Origin: Macrobrachium rosenbergii
Lineage: Eukaryota; Arthropoda; Malacostraca; Decapoda; Palaemonidae
DNA: 64,000 nucleotides
NCBI RefSeq assembly: GCF_040412425.1
Contig: NC_089767.1
Coordinates: 2,344,469 to 2,408,468, forward strand
Reading direction: 5' to 3'
Under the pieces are notes generated by a model. The model was not told the origin of the DNA. It saw only the letters and a list, made by a program, of their open reading frames with translations, and did no database searches. The translations under genes were made by a program, and so were the position numbers. Positions within the stretch are counted from its first letter, which is position 1; every line of letters starts with the position of its first letter. This document shows, one piece after another, positions 13,911 to 27,049 of the stretch.

Positions 13911-16573
13911 ACTTGTTTTCCTTTACATGGCTAGACACCTGAGTTTTTGTCACTGTCATCTATCTTGTGCGTTTCCAGCCTGAATTTGTATCTGGTTAAG
14001 GTCTCCATCTATGATCTTTCTCTACAATTTTATATGACACCCTATCCCTATCATACTACTTCCATACCTTTTCTGAAAGATGGCGCCTCTGCCTTCCCCT
14101 TCATACGCTTAGGCCATCTGACCTTGATGGGTCCCTATTTTCTAATTTCTGCTCACAATATCTGTCTGCAACTAGCTCAATTTAAAAAAAAATCACTATC
14201 TTGTAAATGCATTCATGCATCTCAGCATTTTAGTCTCACATTTTTAGAATTTCCTCCACTTTTCATTCAAAGTATCCCAATCTCCAAGGAGTACAGAAGA
14301 ACAAGTACATTATCACAAAATTTTGTCCAAAATTTTTTTCTCAATGCTGGCTCCTCAATATATTATGTACCAAAGTTGTAGAATTGGTCTACCTCCTCTA
14401 CAGAATGCCCCCTCTATACAATAGCAAATCTCTCCCATTTATACAGTTAGTTGTTCTTACAAGCTTTGGGAATCAAAAATCTTTTACTCCACTTACATTA
14501 TAAAATACTAAGCAGCCTCCAAGTCCATTTCAATTACATTCAGTATAAAACATTACATTCAACCCTTCACTTCTCCTGCAGCATCCACAAACTCTTTCCA
14601 GACTTAGCTACCTCCATTACTTCTTTCCAGTTCCACAATCTTCAAATACTTTTACACCCTATTTCCTTGAGTCTCCTTATTCATTTCAATCACCTACTTA
14701 CAGTTCTAGGAGTCTCCCTTTCCAGATTCTTTTGTAGTTTCCCACACATCTATTATAATAAAACACTTGGTGTTGGTTCTTGATTTTTGATAAACCATTC
14801 CCCCTTGACCAGTTTCCAGGACCCTCTGCTACTGTAAAGCCAACCTGATAACATATCACACCACAACTTTTTGCACAGTGTATAAGAAGAATCAACATCA
14901 AACTACAGGGAATAATCATATTACCATTAATCAGTCATTCACACAACTCCCCAGTGTGGTGAGCAACCTTAAACATAATCTCACAAAATAAGGGACAATT
15001 ATTTCTACACTACTGTAAGCACATTTACAATTAGTGTTCCACAGTCCCATAGTACCACAAAATCAATATACAGAAAGTCCCAATGCTACGGGATAAATAA
15101 CATAACAGTGACATTTCATATTTTAATGTCTATGGATACAGCAGTAATAGATCTGTATTACACTGACAATAAGCAATTTAAAAAGCTTCCATTATCCATA
15201 AATATATACTTCTTATTTCACTTATCTTACAATACCTAACATGGTATAAGTAGAAAATGGAGACATTCACCAAACAAGAAACTTTGAGGCTTTCTTTCTG
15301 GTCTTGACTACTTAATAACATTTGAAAAGTTATATATCCAGGGAGCGTAGACATTTCGTTATTTTGCAAGATGAAGTTGAAGTGTTCCCCACAGTCCCAA
15401 TTAAGCATCAATGCATTAAGGAAATTCTAATGTTGAACCAACAGCACAAGGACTGAAACCTCAGCACTCACTAATAAAATGTAGTCTTGATAAATCACTG
15501 ACTCTGGGTTCAAGATAATTTCTCTTAACCAATATAAAAATGCTTTCCTAATGATCCTCCAAGTATCACTCGAGTTAGGCTTCTAAAGATCTCTTATGCT
15601 GCACAATCATAATGCTAATTCTTGGTGTAACCTGGTTTACAGAATTTGTCCTCTTTAGGCTCTAATCTACGGATATCCTGGAGTACAGCAGTACGTCATC
15701 CTTTCCAATGTTTTGCCTCAGAAGTTCAAAAAAGGTTGAAGGAGACAAAGTCATGACTCATGGACTCAGCACGTCAAGAATCCTCTAAGAGGGATTCGGC
15801 TTGATAATAATCTGCCTACTAAGCTTCATTAGATCAAATATCCACCATGTGTGTGTGTGTACTGTATGTAAATTGAAAATCAATCATGTCGCTGTCTTGT
15901 GTCAAGAACCCAGCACCTGGGAGTTGGTCTGTTGAGAAAGCATTAGGTTACTGTCTCATGTCACAAGCATGACAGGTATTCAAAATGAGATCACTTTCCA
16001 CAAAGCTGGACGTGCCAAGAGTGGGTTGTATATCAAGAATGCCTGGCATCTCCTACTGTGCATCAGTACTACAACCATCATTCTCATCCTCACCTGCCAT
16101 TATATCAGTAACCACAAAGTCTGTCTTAGAACCTATCACTCCTCTCACTGCAGAAAATGTTCTGCCAGATCTTGAGCTTCTTGTGTGACTCTCACAGCAT
16201 GGTGAGACATCCTGTCAATTCATACCCACACTTTCAAATTGTCTATGTTTGAAAAATTACTTAGTCATCAGAGGCAGCATACTATCCTTCAAGGACTATG
16301 AGTCCTCTTCTTTCATGTCAGATATAGCAAGGTGGCTCCAAGTGGTAGTAATTATCTGAGACAAAAACTCGAGACTTTCAGTGAATGACTCTTCAATTCA
16401 TTAATGTGAACCATATCAGATATTGTAACATAAATAAAATTAGTTTTGACATTGCAGTGATTCATTCATAGTAATGACATAGGAACATCTCTTGCTCACT
16501 GACAATTACATTTAAAACAAGAACTTCTCCATAAATGAAAAACATTCTTCGTGCTTCCCTTGAATGGTTTTTA
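13911..16573. other. unassigned
   Basis: Contains a plus-strand frame of 144 codons (13947-14381), rich in S, F and L, with no domain, signal or splice context that I can defend. Frames near 15969-16188 are likewise unrecognised. Confidence 0.4.
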
Positions 16574-16739
16574 GAAAAAGCCCTGTATACAACTGAGTTT
16601 AAGTGAATAAATAAGGACCAGGAGCTTTTGATCTTCACGGTGGTCCTCTTCAGTACAGCTCAAGAGAACCTTAGAGAAGGTCAAAAGCTCCTGTTCCTTA
16701 TTTATTCATCTAAACTTGGTTGTATACAGTGGCTTTTTC
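16574..16739. repeat. foldback (palindromic) element
   Basis: Two arms of about 64 bases in inverted orientation: GAAAAAGCCCTGTATACAAC at the left is mirrored by GTTGTATACAGTGGCTTTTT at the right, and ATAAATAAGGACCAGGAGC by GCTCCTGTTCCTTATTTAT. The loop is about 37 bases. Non-coding, MITE-like. Confidence 0.85.
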
Positions 16740-17945
16740 TTAACCAAGGACTTCTCCATTATATAATTTAACCATGACCAAATAGCAAACATATCAAACC
16801 TAACTTTCAAAATCCAATCGAAGAACTAATTCATACACTTGTGATTCCCCAACAAAATGGCTATTGCCTACATACCGATTCAAAATACTGAAAAGGACTC
16901 AACAATTAAGACTTTTATAAATATCTTTTATCAATTTATCTGTTAAACTATGTATGGCTGCTGGCCATTGCATTCTTGAAAGCATAATTACTTCAAATTT
17001 AGATAACTCTAACACACAATAACACACTTAAATTCTCAGCCATTGAAAACAAATGATATGGTCTTTTATATAAAGGCCATTTAACCTTTCATGAGTACAT
17101 ATTATATTCAAGGTTTTACCCACAAGTACACTTCCTGGGGTATTGCAAATTTATTTAAAAAGGTAGAAATTTAAATTATGATAATATCTAGCTGAAGCTG
17201 AGAAGTAAATGTTCTTTATGACAATGCATCATCCACTTAAAACTGTAAAATTTTACATGAAATAGCAACTGCAATATAGCACTCTCTAACATGAAATCTA
17301 TTCTTGTTGATTTTCCCACAAACCAAGAAAAATTAAAAAGCTAATTTCCTTAACAAATTCTGGACTCAATAAGAGGTCTTTGTGATAGGACCTAGAGATC
17401 TTTGATGACTTAAAAATGAGGGAAAATTTTGTATTGTTTACTAAAAAGTAATAGGTTAAATGCTCAGCATCCCCTCCTTTCAACTGTCTTGCTTAACTGA
17501 GCGATGTAAATATGCCTCTACTCATGGCTGCTGCATTATCTCAAGGGCTGGGCGACCACTATACCAACAACTACTGTCAAACCTTACGCTGTGCCTTGCA
17601 AAGATTGGGTCCAAATTCTTCTCTCGGGAAAATCATGCACATTTTTCTTTGGTTGTGTATTCCTGCTAGCTTTCAGTTATTCACATTATTTCCTACACAC
17701 ATATGTACTGTCTGTAATTTTATATAGATGTTACCACACCTCTTGCATTTTTCTCTGATCTATTCCTTCTGATTATGAATATTTATTAATTTACTCACTT
17801 TTATTTATCATCTACATTCATTTTTACTCCTTTAATAATTTTTTATCTATTCAAGAAACTGGCATTATTAGTCTGCAGAAGCTTTAACTGCATGTTCAGG
17901 GCCTTTTAGTTAATTCCATACGAACTTCGCTCATTATGAACAACA
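16740..17945. other. unassigned
   Basis: AT-rich; short overlapping frames near 17460-17727 show no domain. Confidence 0.4.
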
Positions 17946-18038
17946 ATAATTTATGTTAGCAGCCAAAGCTATTATCATCTGGAACCATTACTATAATTTA
18001 TGTTAGCAGCCAAAGCTATTATCATCTGGACCATTACT
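17946..18038. repeat. tandem duplication, 47-base unit
   Basis: Two consecutive copies of a unit starting ATAATTTATGTTAGCAGCC, nearly identical (the second lacks one A in GGAACC). Confidence 0.9.
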
Positions 18039-20139
18039 CTTCAGAAGAATATCAGTGCATTATACGTATGGACGTTTCCTATAAAGTACTTATATGATTT
18101 TTCTTATAGAGTACTATATATCTAGCTTTATAAGTTTGATACCATCTATACTCCATTTACCTTTCTAAGATTGCTTGGGTGGGGATAGGAAAAGAATACA
18201 ACATTGCCATAACTACTTAACCCTTTTACTCTCACCCTCGAGGTTAATCCCGTTTATGGCTTTAGCCGAGATCTGTCATTTACTGTAGTTCGTTTTCTAA
18301 AGAAACAGCGTCGAGTATATTTTGGTTGTTTGTAATGAATTTTCTTTGTGTGCTTAATGAAATAATAATCACAGTTCTTATATATAAGGTGTTTAATGCA
18401 TTAACACAAAGTTTGTGAGGGTGCTTCGGCAGGAATAGCTTTTCAAGCCATTTAATAATTATCTGTATCCTATGTTAGCAGTTATTTACTGGTTACTTGA
18501 TTAGATTTTTCAGTGCCTCTGCAGGTTAAATAAACTATTCGTCATTTAGGAGAGAAAAATAATTTACCATTAATTACATATATCTTGTTTCTGAGAGCAA
18601 AGACGCTACAAGAGCGGTGGAGAGATCTGATCTGCTTTGGCTATCCCAGGGGCTATCCACACTGTCCATGTACACTGGCTGCTTGAGGTGACCACTGTTG
18701 TTGTTCTTGATCGAGCTGGCCTTTTAAATGCCCTCACTGACCATGTGTCAGCGAAATTGAGGTTTGGCAGCGGCGGCCAAAAATTATGCCATATCTCTTT
18801 GTTTTTATGAAAATAAAGGAGGCCTGTACGGAAAATATGTGAAGTCAAATATGTTTTCGTTGTCACCTTTAAATGATTAACATTTTTTTTTATTTCGTTT
18901 GAGCAGACTTAACAAGGCAAAAGTTTTAATCATAACAACGAGACGTTTGACACCGCAGGAATTCCTTACTTGCCCTACCCTAGTGACCTTAGAAAGGTAA
19001 ATGAACTATAACTCAAAAGGCGAGTGGGAGTGAGTAGATGAAGGTCCAAAAGTACATCACTCAAGAAACAGCTTACAGATAATTTATGCATACAAGAATG
19101 GGGCAAGAAAGTTGCACTGAGTATCTACTGACTTGCAGCAACGATCAATGCTAAATATACATTTTTTCTGCTAAAGAATACAGTATTTCTAAATCCTATT
19201 TCACATCCAAAATTTCACGGTGAAGGCCATTCTTTGCACAGCACTAGTCTGTATCAGTACTGATCACTGTAAGTAAATGCTTTTTTTGCACTTCTTGTCA
19301 TATTCACTGTATCAAGATCATTCTAGAAAAATAAATATAATTTGGTATCATGACAAAGTTCTTCTAGATTTGTGTAAATTCTGAACTTTATTTAAATAAA
19401 CATGCAAACTCTAGAGAAACAAAATCACCATGTACTTTTCTGTTAGCTTTGACCAAGTTACCTTCAGGTCAGATGAGGTAGATTCAGGTACAAGTAATAT
19501 ATGATGTTGACAACAAAAATTAGCTTGTTCCTTTCTAATGAAGATGGAAATGGGTTACAAGACTCCATACATTTCAGGGTTCATCCTTGAATCTCTCTTC
19601 ATTTAATCTAGCAATCCTTTGCTACTTCTTTTCACAAACCTCTTTGGATGTGGCCCATGAAAGGTCCACATTACCATTTAACATACATAATCCTATACAA
19701 CACTTCTTTTCACCTCATACATAAGTGACCAGAAAACCTTTCTTACCCTACTGCTCTATTTCACACAATGACATATATAAATAGGTGTTATATGGTAGGA
19801 TAGAGCCTGTCCACAACCAAGAAACAGAGGGAGGTCAAGACGAAAGGGTTGAAAAGTAAATTCAGTAAAATAAAAGAAGAGAAAACGGGTAGACACTCTG
19901 GCTCTCATTATTTGTCACTGGGGATTTCCTTCATCTAAAATGCTCTTGTACCTGTAACCAGACACTCATTCTCAGTTGCAGGACAGTAAGATCAACACAG
20001 CGTGCGTATCTGTCTCCTGCATGTGATGTACCCTTTCATCCATGTTAGCAGACAAAGCTAAAAACTAGATGTCTCAGATGAATGGGTAATCGGAAAAGAC
20101 TTCAACAAAAGCATTCCCTTACAGTGACCACAATCCTGC
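18039..20139. other. 3' flank and presumed 3' UTR of ZPR1
   Basis: This stretch follows the ZPR1 stop codon in the direction of transcription (minus strand). Part must be 3' UTR, but its end cannot be placed with confidence. An open frame at 18606-18866 on the minus strand has no recognisable domain. Confidence 0.4.
19387..19392 (-). other. candidate poly(A) signal for ZPR1
   Basis: AATAAA on the minus strand about 750 bases beyond the stop codon. A weaker ATTAAA lies at 19602-19607. The position is plausible, but the sequence is AT-rich and chance matches are common. Confidence 0.2.
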
Positions 20140-20361
20140 CTAACTGCATATCAAACTACTTGAACCTGGATCGATAGACTCTTCTTCGTAATTCTCTGTC
20201 TTCATGTCGTTAATTCCTAGAGCTTCATTTTCTTCATAACTCCTTTCATACTCTTCTACCTCCATCTCAGGGTCGTCATCAGGCGCATACAGGTTCTGAA
20301 GATAACTGTTGCCAGCTGGGTCGTTCATTTTGATTGTGACTTGGAGGTTTCCATTCCTAAC
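20140..20361 (-). CDS. ZPR1: ZPR1, last coding exon
   Basis: Encodes the final 73 residues and the TAG stop. The block [20 protein letters not shown], followed by [20 protein letters not shown], is the conserved C-terminal end of the second A-domain of ZPR1 and is nearly invariant in animals. The exon opens after a TTATGCAG acceptor in phase 0, joining residues EQ of the previous exon to VRNGN. The tail after NDMKTE is short, acidic and serine-rich, as is usual for the family. The preceding intron is about 15.9 kb and contains an 8-kb transposon, so automated gene prediction could easily split this exon from the rest. Confidence 0.95.
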   Translation of the reverse strand, partial: VRNGNLQVTIKMNDPAGNSYLQNLYAPDDDPEMEVEEYERSYEENEALGINDMKTENYEEESIDPGSSSLICS

Positions 20362-21144
20362 CTGCATAAGAGCACACAAGTACCTGTTACATCTTCAATG
20401 ATCCTGAACTGAAGTCACTAAACTATGGTGCTGTACTTGGAAAATGATAATTTTGTTTTTGCTATTCTAATTATGTATCACAACACTTTTCATAGTAAGC
20501 TTGCTTCTGATGTAAATGGTTTAAAATTAAATTATTTACTTAGCTATTTTACCATAACATCATGCTAGACAAGTGGATTTCCTTAAGACTTCACAACATT
20601 AATAACACACTTGGCATTTCTGAAAATGCCACCAATCTTGCACAAATGTAAGTCTATTGTATGTCATAAACACAGCTGCACAACTTCCTTGTATTTGGCA
20701 ATATAAATGAGTATTGTAAAAATGTACACGTAACACTGACTTCCAAATGAGCGTTAAGTTTTCAACTACACTGAGATCAATAAAACAGTGTGCTTTCCAG
20801 TTTTGCAGCTGAAAACACATTCATATCCTGCTGGTAATCTTCAAGTTTAATTCTTCCATTTATCTGCTTAATTATTCCATATAACTGTCTGAAAATATAC
20901 TGCATGAATAAAAGCATAGCAAAACCTCAATTTCTCTTATAAGTTCTCTCTCGAAATTAACCACGTTACATTTCTAATTTGGCAATGCAAACATTAGTCA
21001 ACTAAAAACATGCAGAACTGACTGAATTTGCAGCAGATTCATCACACACTTTGATTTTAAATCTGCATATTACCATGTTGTTTATCAATTTAACAATAAT
21101 GATTAAGACACATAAAATATATACATGTGTATGTATCTACTAAA
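20362..21144. other. ZPR1 last intron, 3' part
   Basis: AT-rich intron sequence with no recognised insert before the foldback element. Confidence 0.6.
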
Positions 21145-21316
21145 AGGAACCCATAAAAACACCAAACTGTAGAAAGTCAATGCTATATATTTCGGAGAAC
21201 AACTTGTCTCCCTCTACAGGCAGGTAAAGATTCATTACCTGCCTGTAGAGGGAGACAAGTTGTTCTCTGAAATACACAGCATTAACTTTCTACATTTTGG
21301 CATTCTTATGGGCTCC
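21145..21316. repeat. foldback element beside the DIRS terminus
   Basis: Inverted arms of about 80 bases around a loop of about 7 bases. GAGAACAACTTGTCTCCCTC on the left is mirrored by GAGGGAGACAAGTTGTTCTC on the right; outer arms match from GGAACCCATAAAAAC to GTTCTTATGGGCTCC-like sequence with several mismatches. It ends about 25 bases from the 21342 end of the DIRS-like element. Confidence 0.85.
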
Positions 21317-21341
21317 AATTATTAGATGAAAATATCAATTT

Positions 21342-21692
21342 TTGAAAGTAAATTGTATTTTTCATAACTATACAAACCTGAGGTCCTTTACATTAGGAAT
21401 TATTTTCAGCGTAGGCTGGAAACGGCCGTTAAACTCTTGAGCAAGGTGGTTAGAGGTGGTTAGGCAGTAACTACCGCCAGGTAGGCGGGAATACCTGCCT
21501 GCCCGGATGTAAACTTTCCAGTTTGCCTTTCGGTCCAGGTTCAGATTGAGGGGTGGCATGACGTGGGTATAATATGTAATGTAAAGGAACTCAGGTTTGT
21601 ATAGTTAGGGAAAATACAATTTACTTTCAAAAATTGCGATTTGTTCCGACATGATATACAAACTGTTGGTCCTTTACATTAGGAAGACTCAC
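21342..21692 (-). repeat. 3' ITR stem-loop and ICR-like copy
   Basis: Arms carry AAGTAAATTGTATTTTTCAT, ACTATACAAACCTGAGG and CCTTTACATTA, and their reverse complement after a loop of about 180 bases. The third copy (GATATACAAAC, then GGTCCTTTACATTAGGAA) agrees better with the far right end of the element than with the neighbouring arms. Confidence 0.8.
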
Positions 21693-24600
21693 TGGTTGGA
21701 GGGAGGAATCTGAGTGAGTCTCCTAAACTGACTGGAGTTCTGCACACCTGGACTACTACTGGTCAACAGAGTGAGGAGGAGTACCGTGCCTCTGATATAT
21801 TGATCTGAGTGTAGGAACTGCAAGACCAAATGTCAGATACTGGACCTTTTCGCATGAGTGAGGAAACGTAACTCCTACGAAATAGGCTGGAAGGATCTAG
21901 AGTCGGATGCAGTAAGCAAAAGCCAAGATAAGGTTCCCTTACTGCCAGTCCCTCCTTCCTCCCCTTGCTAGAGGAAGGAGCAGAATTGCTTCTATGATTT
22001 TAGAAGAAAAATAGAACGGGTGCTCGATGTGTAGTCTTACCGCATCAACGCCAGATCCAGCAACTACTGGTTCGAGCCCTATTCTCATCCTGAAGGAGGA
22101 GAAGTAGGAGGATGGGGAAGGAGAGGAAGGTCACTCTCGGTATCCTTCTCACTTCCAAAACCAACACCTTAGGCGAGATGCAACTCGTCCTCTTGAAGGA
22201 GCCAGATAAGAAAACACAACTTGTTGAGCAGCCACCACAGGGCCAAGGAAAAAAGATTCCAAGGGCCTGTGGGCAAGACCACAGGAAGACAAGAGTGTGG
22301 CCTATGAGACCATGCCTTGCTTCCAGACTGACAGAAACTTCCGGAATGTGAAGAATGGACCAAGCCATTGACTTCGTGAGCTCTTGGGTGGAAAGTACCA
22401 GTATCGTCGTTGCCAGCTGCCAAGTACCTCCTTCGATTGCTTCACACAGTCAGGAGGAAGATGTGTCCTTAGACACTTCTTCCTTGGGAGAGAGAGTACT
22501 AGTGAAAACGTCGACAAAATCCAGATTAGGAATGTCGAGCCTTTTAGGAAAGTACCACAGCTCCCTAATAGAACAAAGTAACGATTGATCTGGATCATCG
22601 ACACAAAGTCCAAGGAGGAGGGGAACAAGAAGGACTCAAACCCGACAACAAATGCCGATGGATTCAGAGTCCACTTACGACATCCGAGGAGTCGTGGTAT
22701 TGATGGTATTGATCCCCATCCCTATTCTTCCATTTTCTACGCCAAGGCCGGAACAAGATGAGAGATGGTCCTAAGAGGGCATATCTCTATCCAACAACTC
22801 TTTTAAGGGCGCATGCAGAGCATGGGACAGGAACCCTAAACGAGTCACATGCCACCCAGGGAACAGTTCCCTAGGACAGCATGACCGAAGAAGCTTCTCG
22901 TCTGTAGCTAAGTCTCGACTGAGGAGAAGAAGGCTACTTCAGATAGAAGACTAGGTCGCAAGGGCCTTAGTTCTTCATGAATGAAAAGGAGAGAAGCAAC
23001 CCTCAGTGGAGAAGACGAGGAAGTCCAGACTTGAAGAGCGACTCTGACCCAAGAAGAGGTTCCGTCAATGACACCCACCAGCGAAGATGGATCCAGTCCC
23101 TGTGACAGTGTTGCAGAGGACTTAAAGAGGTATCCAGCTATATCCGTTGCCACTCAGCGAGAAAGCCTGTGCTTGCAAGGAATGCTGGAAGTTCTCTCAG
23201 TCCTGAACACACAGGGATGTACTGCCTGAAGAACTGCTTCTTGTGTAGCTGCTACAGGAGGTTGGGTCAAACAGAACTCTTCTCAGTGCCTTGGCTATCA
23301 GGTCAGGAGAAAGGCGAAGTCTTCCAGCATTTGTCTGTAACTCGGGGTGAGCAATGCTTGTGAATCCCTAGCGAAACAGGCAAATACAGAGGGGAAAAAC
23401 GTAGATATCAATTTTTTCCCAAAAAGACAGCATGCCACCACAGCAGCCCCTGGGTCTGGTATGAAAGAGCAAAAAAAACTACTGACTTGTTGTGCAGGGA
23501 GGCAACAGAAAGATGGTAGGGGTTTCTAAGTCGAGCAGTCTTTTCATGAATCTTCGTGAAGAAAAAGAGAGCAGCACATTCCGTCCCAATCACTCAAACC
23601 CGAGGCCAAGCTCGCCTACCAATACATCCCCACCGGGAATGTATCTGGCTAACTAAGCTGTCGAGTGCGCTATAGAACACTTGAATACCTGCAAATTTTG
23701 ACAGATGAAACAGGAGGAAAAAACGATTCCCTCTTGTTTGTTGACAAATGTCACTGCAGTGGTTTTATTGTTCAACGAAACCACTGAGTGTCGCGAAAAT
23801 CATTCTGAATTCTCGGAAGGCCAAAAGACTGCCTTGAGCCCAGGATGGTGATGAGAAGGTACTAATCGTCTCGGTCACACACCTTCAAGACAAAGTCTTA
23901 CAAGTGTGCACCTATTCCTCAATCAGTGAATCCGTAAGTAGACACACAATGTGAGGGGAATATGCAAGCATATTTGAAGGTTCCTTCAATCAAGCATTAG
24001 CCTAACTCTTTCCTCATAATTTGAAGAGGGAAGAAGGACGGAGGAATGGAAGCAGACCTCCATTCTCCACCATGGGGAAGCTTCTGCAAGATGACCGGAT
24101 ACCAAGACAATTAGTTCTAGCCGGGCTGGCATTTCCCGAATCGGGAGCACGGGAGAGGAAGCGGGATGGAAGTTTGATGAAAAGAATTGCTGAGACCTAA
24201 GGGAAATAGATACTTCTCCTGAAGGAATCCATTCCCAGGTCTTGGCAATGTTGCTGCCAGCTCCAAAGACTCAGTAAGTATCATTTCATCCAGGCATCAG
24301 CAGTAGGAGAACTTCTTCCTGGTCGGTACTTCTTTCTCTCTTCCCTTCTTCCCTCCTCCCTTATGGAAAAGAGGGTGGAAAGAGACACAGTTATGTGCTG
24401 TTTCCTAAAAGGGAAGAAGAGGACTATGTGTTCCGCAATCTTCTTCCGAAGCCTGGGATTTCTTAGGAGTTGGGGGGGGGGGTGGCTTGAACTCAAGGTC
24501 AAGTTGAGATGACTAAGACCCAGAGGTCTTGGCCATTGTCTAAAAGACAAGGCAGTGCCCTGGTACGAACCTTGATTACCGTGGTATCTGGCAAATCTCT

Positions 24601-25099
24601 GACAGAGAAAGGCAGAACCAAGTAAAGTTTCGTTCCTAAGGGCCAACTGAGGACTTAGGGAACCGGAGATCCGAATTGGGACAAAGTCCTTCTTCTTAGC
24701 ACCAGAACTGCCCATATAACTTCAGTTGGCAAGACTCTCCGAGGCAAGAAGAATTCGTATTCTGTCGAGGCAGGGGAGAAGCTTGGTGTCTCGACCTGAA
24801 TGAACTCATTGTCCGAAGAAAAGAATTCATCTGGTCGAGAACGCTCTCGGAAGCAAGGACCGTGGCAGTCCCCGACACTCTCAGCCCCTTGGGAACTGTA
24901 AGGGTTGCGAGTAATGAAGATTAATCATTGGGGAGCCGCGGTCCTGTCCTGGGGATCCTTGGGCTGACGAATCGGCGCGAAGTTCTCCAAAAATCGAGGG
25001 TGATCGCAACTTGAAGAGGAAGACCCTCACTGTTTCCGAAGTTTAAAACTCCTGTACCTCCCCCCTTGGAGGGAGACCTTGACAGATCCCATGAAACCC

Positions 25100-25352
25100 T
25101 CTTTGGCTACCTGGTGCGTTCGAATCTCCGACCAGCCAATGAAGAATTAGAGGAATTTATTTCTGGTGATAGAAATTAATTTCTCGCTATACAGTAATGT
25201 GGTTCGGATTCCACAATAAGCTGTAGGTACTGTTGCTAGGTAACCAATTAATTCTTAGCCATGTAAAATAAATCTAATTCTTTGGGCTAGCCCTAGGAGA
25301 GCTGTTAACCAGCTCAGTGGTCTGGTTAAACTAAGGTATATGTAACTTTTTC
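25100..25352 (+). repeat. tRNA-derived SINE, copy 1
   Basis: Opens with a pol III B-box-like GCGTTCGAATCTCC near 25116, then GAAGAATTAGAGGAATTTAT, GATTCCACAATAAGCTGTAG, CCAATTAATTCTTAGCC, and ends at AGCTCAGTGGTCTGGTTAAA. It matches copies at 27200-27480 (opposite strand) and 54270-54541. Confidence 0.8.
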
Positions 25353-26179
25353 AGCTACCTGGTTGTACTACAAGAGAATCGGAGGACCGACACCCAAAGC
25401 ACACCAGCAGCCGAACTCCAAAGATAAATTCGTCGGGGCTCTCTCTGTCCGTCTTGCGCCTCTTGGAACAACCGAGAGGAGACGAGAACAGGTGAGGAGA
25501 AAGAGCACCCCTACCTGTCCTGCCAGTAAGACCAGCAGGAGAGGAGGACCGTGAGTGATAATCAACCGAAGGAGATCACTGCCACACAGGGGAAGAAGAG
25601 TGCTTGTGCCATGGCAAAGCGCTTTCCTGGGAAAAGCTGTAAGTTCACTAGAACAGAGCCGCGAACCTGATTCCGAAAAACCAAGTGGGGCCGAGCCGAG
25701 ATGTACCAAACTGAGCCGATCACGCGAACGCGATCTGTCTGGGTGGTATGCGGTGGGACTGGGAGGCAGGCGGGGCGAGCCAGTCTTGCAAGTGCGACCA
25801 GGGGCTGGGCGGGGCGGGCAAGCCGAGCGAGCCGAGCTGATCGCGCGAACACAATTAGCATTGGACAGGGCGGAACTCGTTTCCCATAAACTAGCGCTAG
25901 ATTCCCAAACTCTAAACTCCTTTGAGGGCTGAGGCCCTTCGAGAAGTAGGTTCAAAGGGGAATTCTGCGTCTGCTATCCTGCATGCTCGAACCCTAAGGT
26001 TCAGGACACAAGGATGAAACACGGCCAAGCAACCAAAGCAGCTGGCGGGCAGTATCGAGACACCTGGCATCCCAGCACCCAGACACATGGCGTCTTGGCA
26101 CCAAGACACCTGGGTGTCTTGGCACTTTCTCTCGTCCTGTGCCTCTCGTCAGGAGAGCGCCCGTGATTCATAGAATTCG

Positions 26180-26900
26180 AGCGACCCATGAGACTCCCAA
26201 AAATAGGGAGCAGCTGGTTTCGGTTTCCTATGAAATCGAAGAGGGCTGGGCACGGAACCAGTCTTAGACGCAGACTTCCAAGACTGGCAAAGAGGGCGTG
26301 CTCTCGAGAGGCCATGCTCTTGCAGCCCCTGAAACACCAGACCCCACAGGAGAATGCGAATCAGTTCCCGTCTGAGGGCGGGAAGAGCCAACGAGAGAGA
26401 TTTGTCTCCCTGAAGAGAGCAGTTCCTTAGAAGTCCCGCAGGACTCCCGAAGGGAATCTCTTCCCTGCTTCTTCTGGTGTTCGAACCGATAGGATCAAGA
26501 CACCAGGCTGGGAACCCGAATGAGCACTGGCAAGCACTCGTTGAGCGCTTGCGGTGCTGGCAGGAAGAGCTGAGACACCTGGGTGCCTCGGCCCTTCTCT
26601 CGCACTGCTCCCGAACTGGGCTGGGGAGAGTGCTCTCCAGACCAGATCGGGATACTTGATATTCCACCAAATCTCAAGCACTAAGAGCGGCTGGCAAATG
26701 AGCGCCTGGAGCAGCCCCCATCTTAGAGGCAGAACCTCTAGGAATGGGAACGGGATTGCAAACCGAGGTCTGCGAGCCCGCAGCTCCCGAAACACATAAC
26801 CCAGGGCTATGCGAATCGGTTTCCTAACCCCAAGGTCGGGAAGAGCCAACGAGAGACCCACTGCCTCCTTGGAAGGAGGCAGTCCCTAGATGTCCATGGG
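26180..26900. repeat. diverged direct repeat inside DIRS-like element
   Basis: Segments near 26205-26430 and 26680-26885 share the order GGAGCAGC, a CAGCCCCTGAAACAC-like block, ATGCGAATC and GGGAAGAGCCAACGAGAGA, about 450 bases apart. This looks like an old internal duplication in the gag-like region. Short repeats of the type GACACCTGGGTGTCTTGGCA also occur near 26055-26125. Confidence 0.6.
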
Positions 26901-27049
26901 CGTCAAGGGTAGGATAAAGAAGCAGCCTTCCTCTCCTTCGGCTGACGGAGGTCTGTTTGGATTCCGGGACCCCCTTGGATCTCAGGAGAGGAAGGGAAGA
27001 GGCAGCAGAGGACGAAATTGAAGATAAGTTGAAGAAGACGGCGGCTACT

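Noticed and set aside
13947..14381. 144-codon plus-strand frame
   Set aside because: C/T-rich sequence, S/F/L-rich product, no domain, no splice or start context; probably a chance frame.
15840..15862. (GT)n-containing regulatory site
   Set aside because: Only a short dinucleotide run with no supporting context.
18606..18866. 86-codon minus-strand frame near the 3' side of ZPR1
   Set aside because: No recognisable domain, no splice evidence and a composition like neighbouring intergenic DNA; not enough for a gene call.
25116..25129. tRNA gene suggested by a B-box
   Set aside because: No acceptor stem or anticodon arm; it is the head of a dispersed SINE, as three copies show.
25368..25955. 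195-codon minus-strand frame with leucine-rich end
   Set aside because: Lies in GC-rich low-complexity DNA inside the DIRS-like element and overlaps long frames on the other strand; kept only as gag-like interior, not as a host gene.
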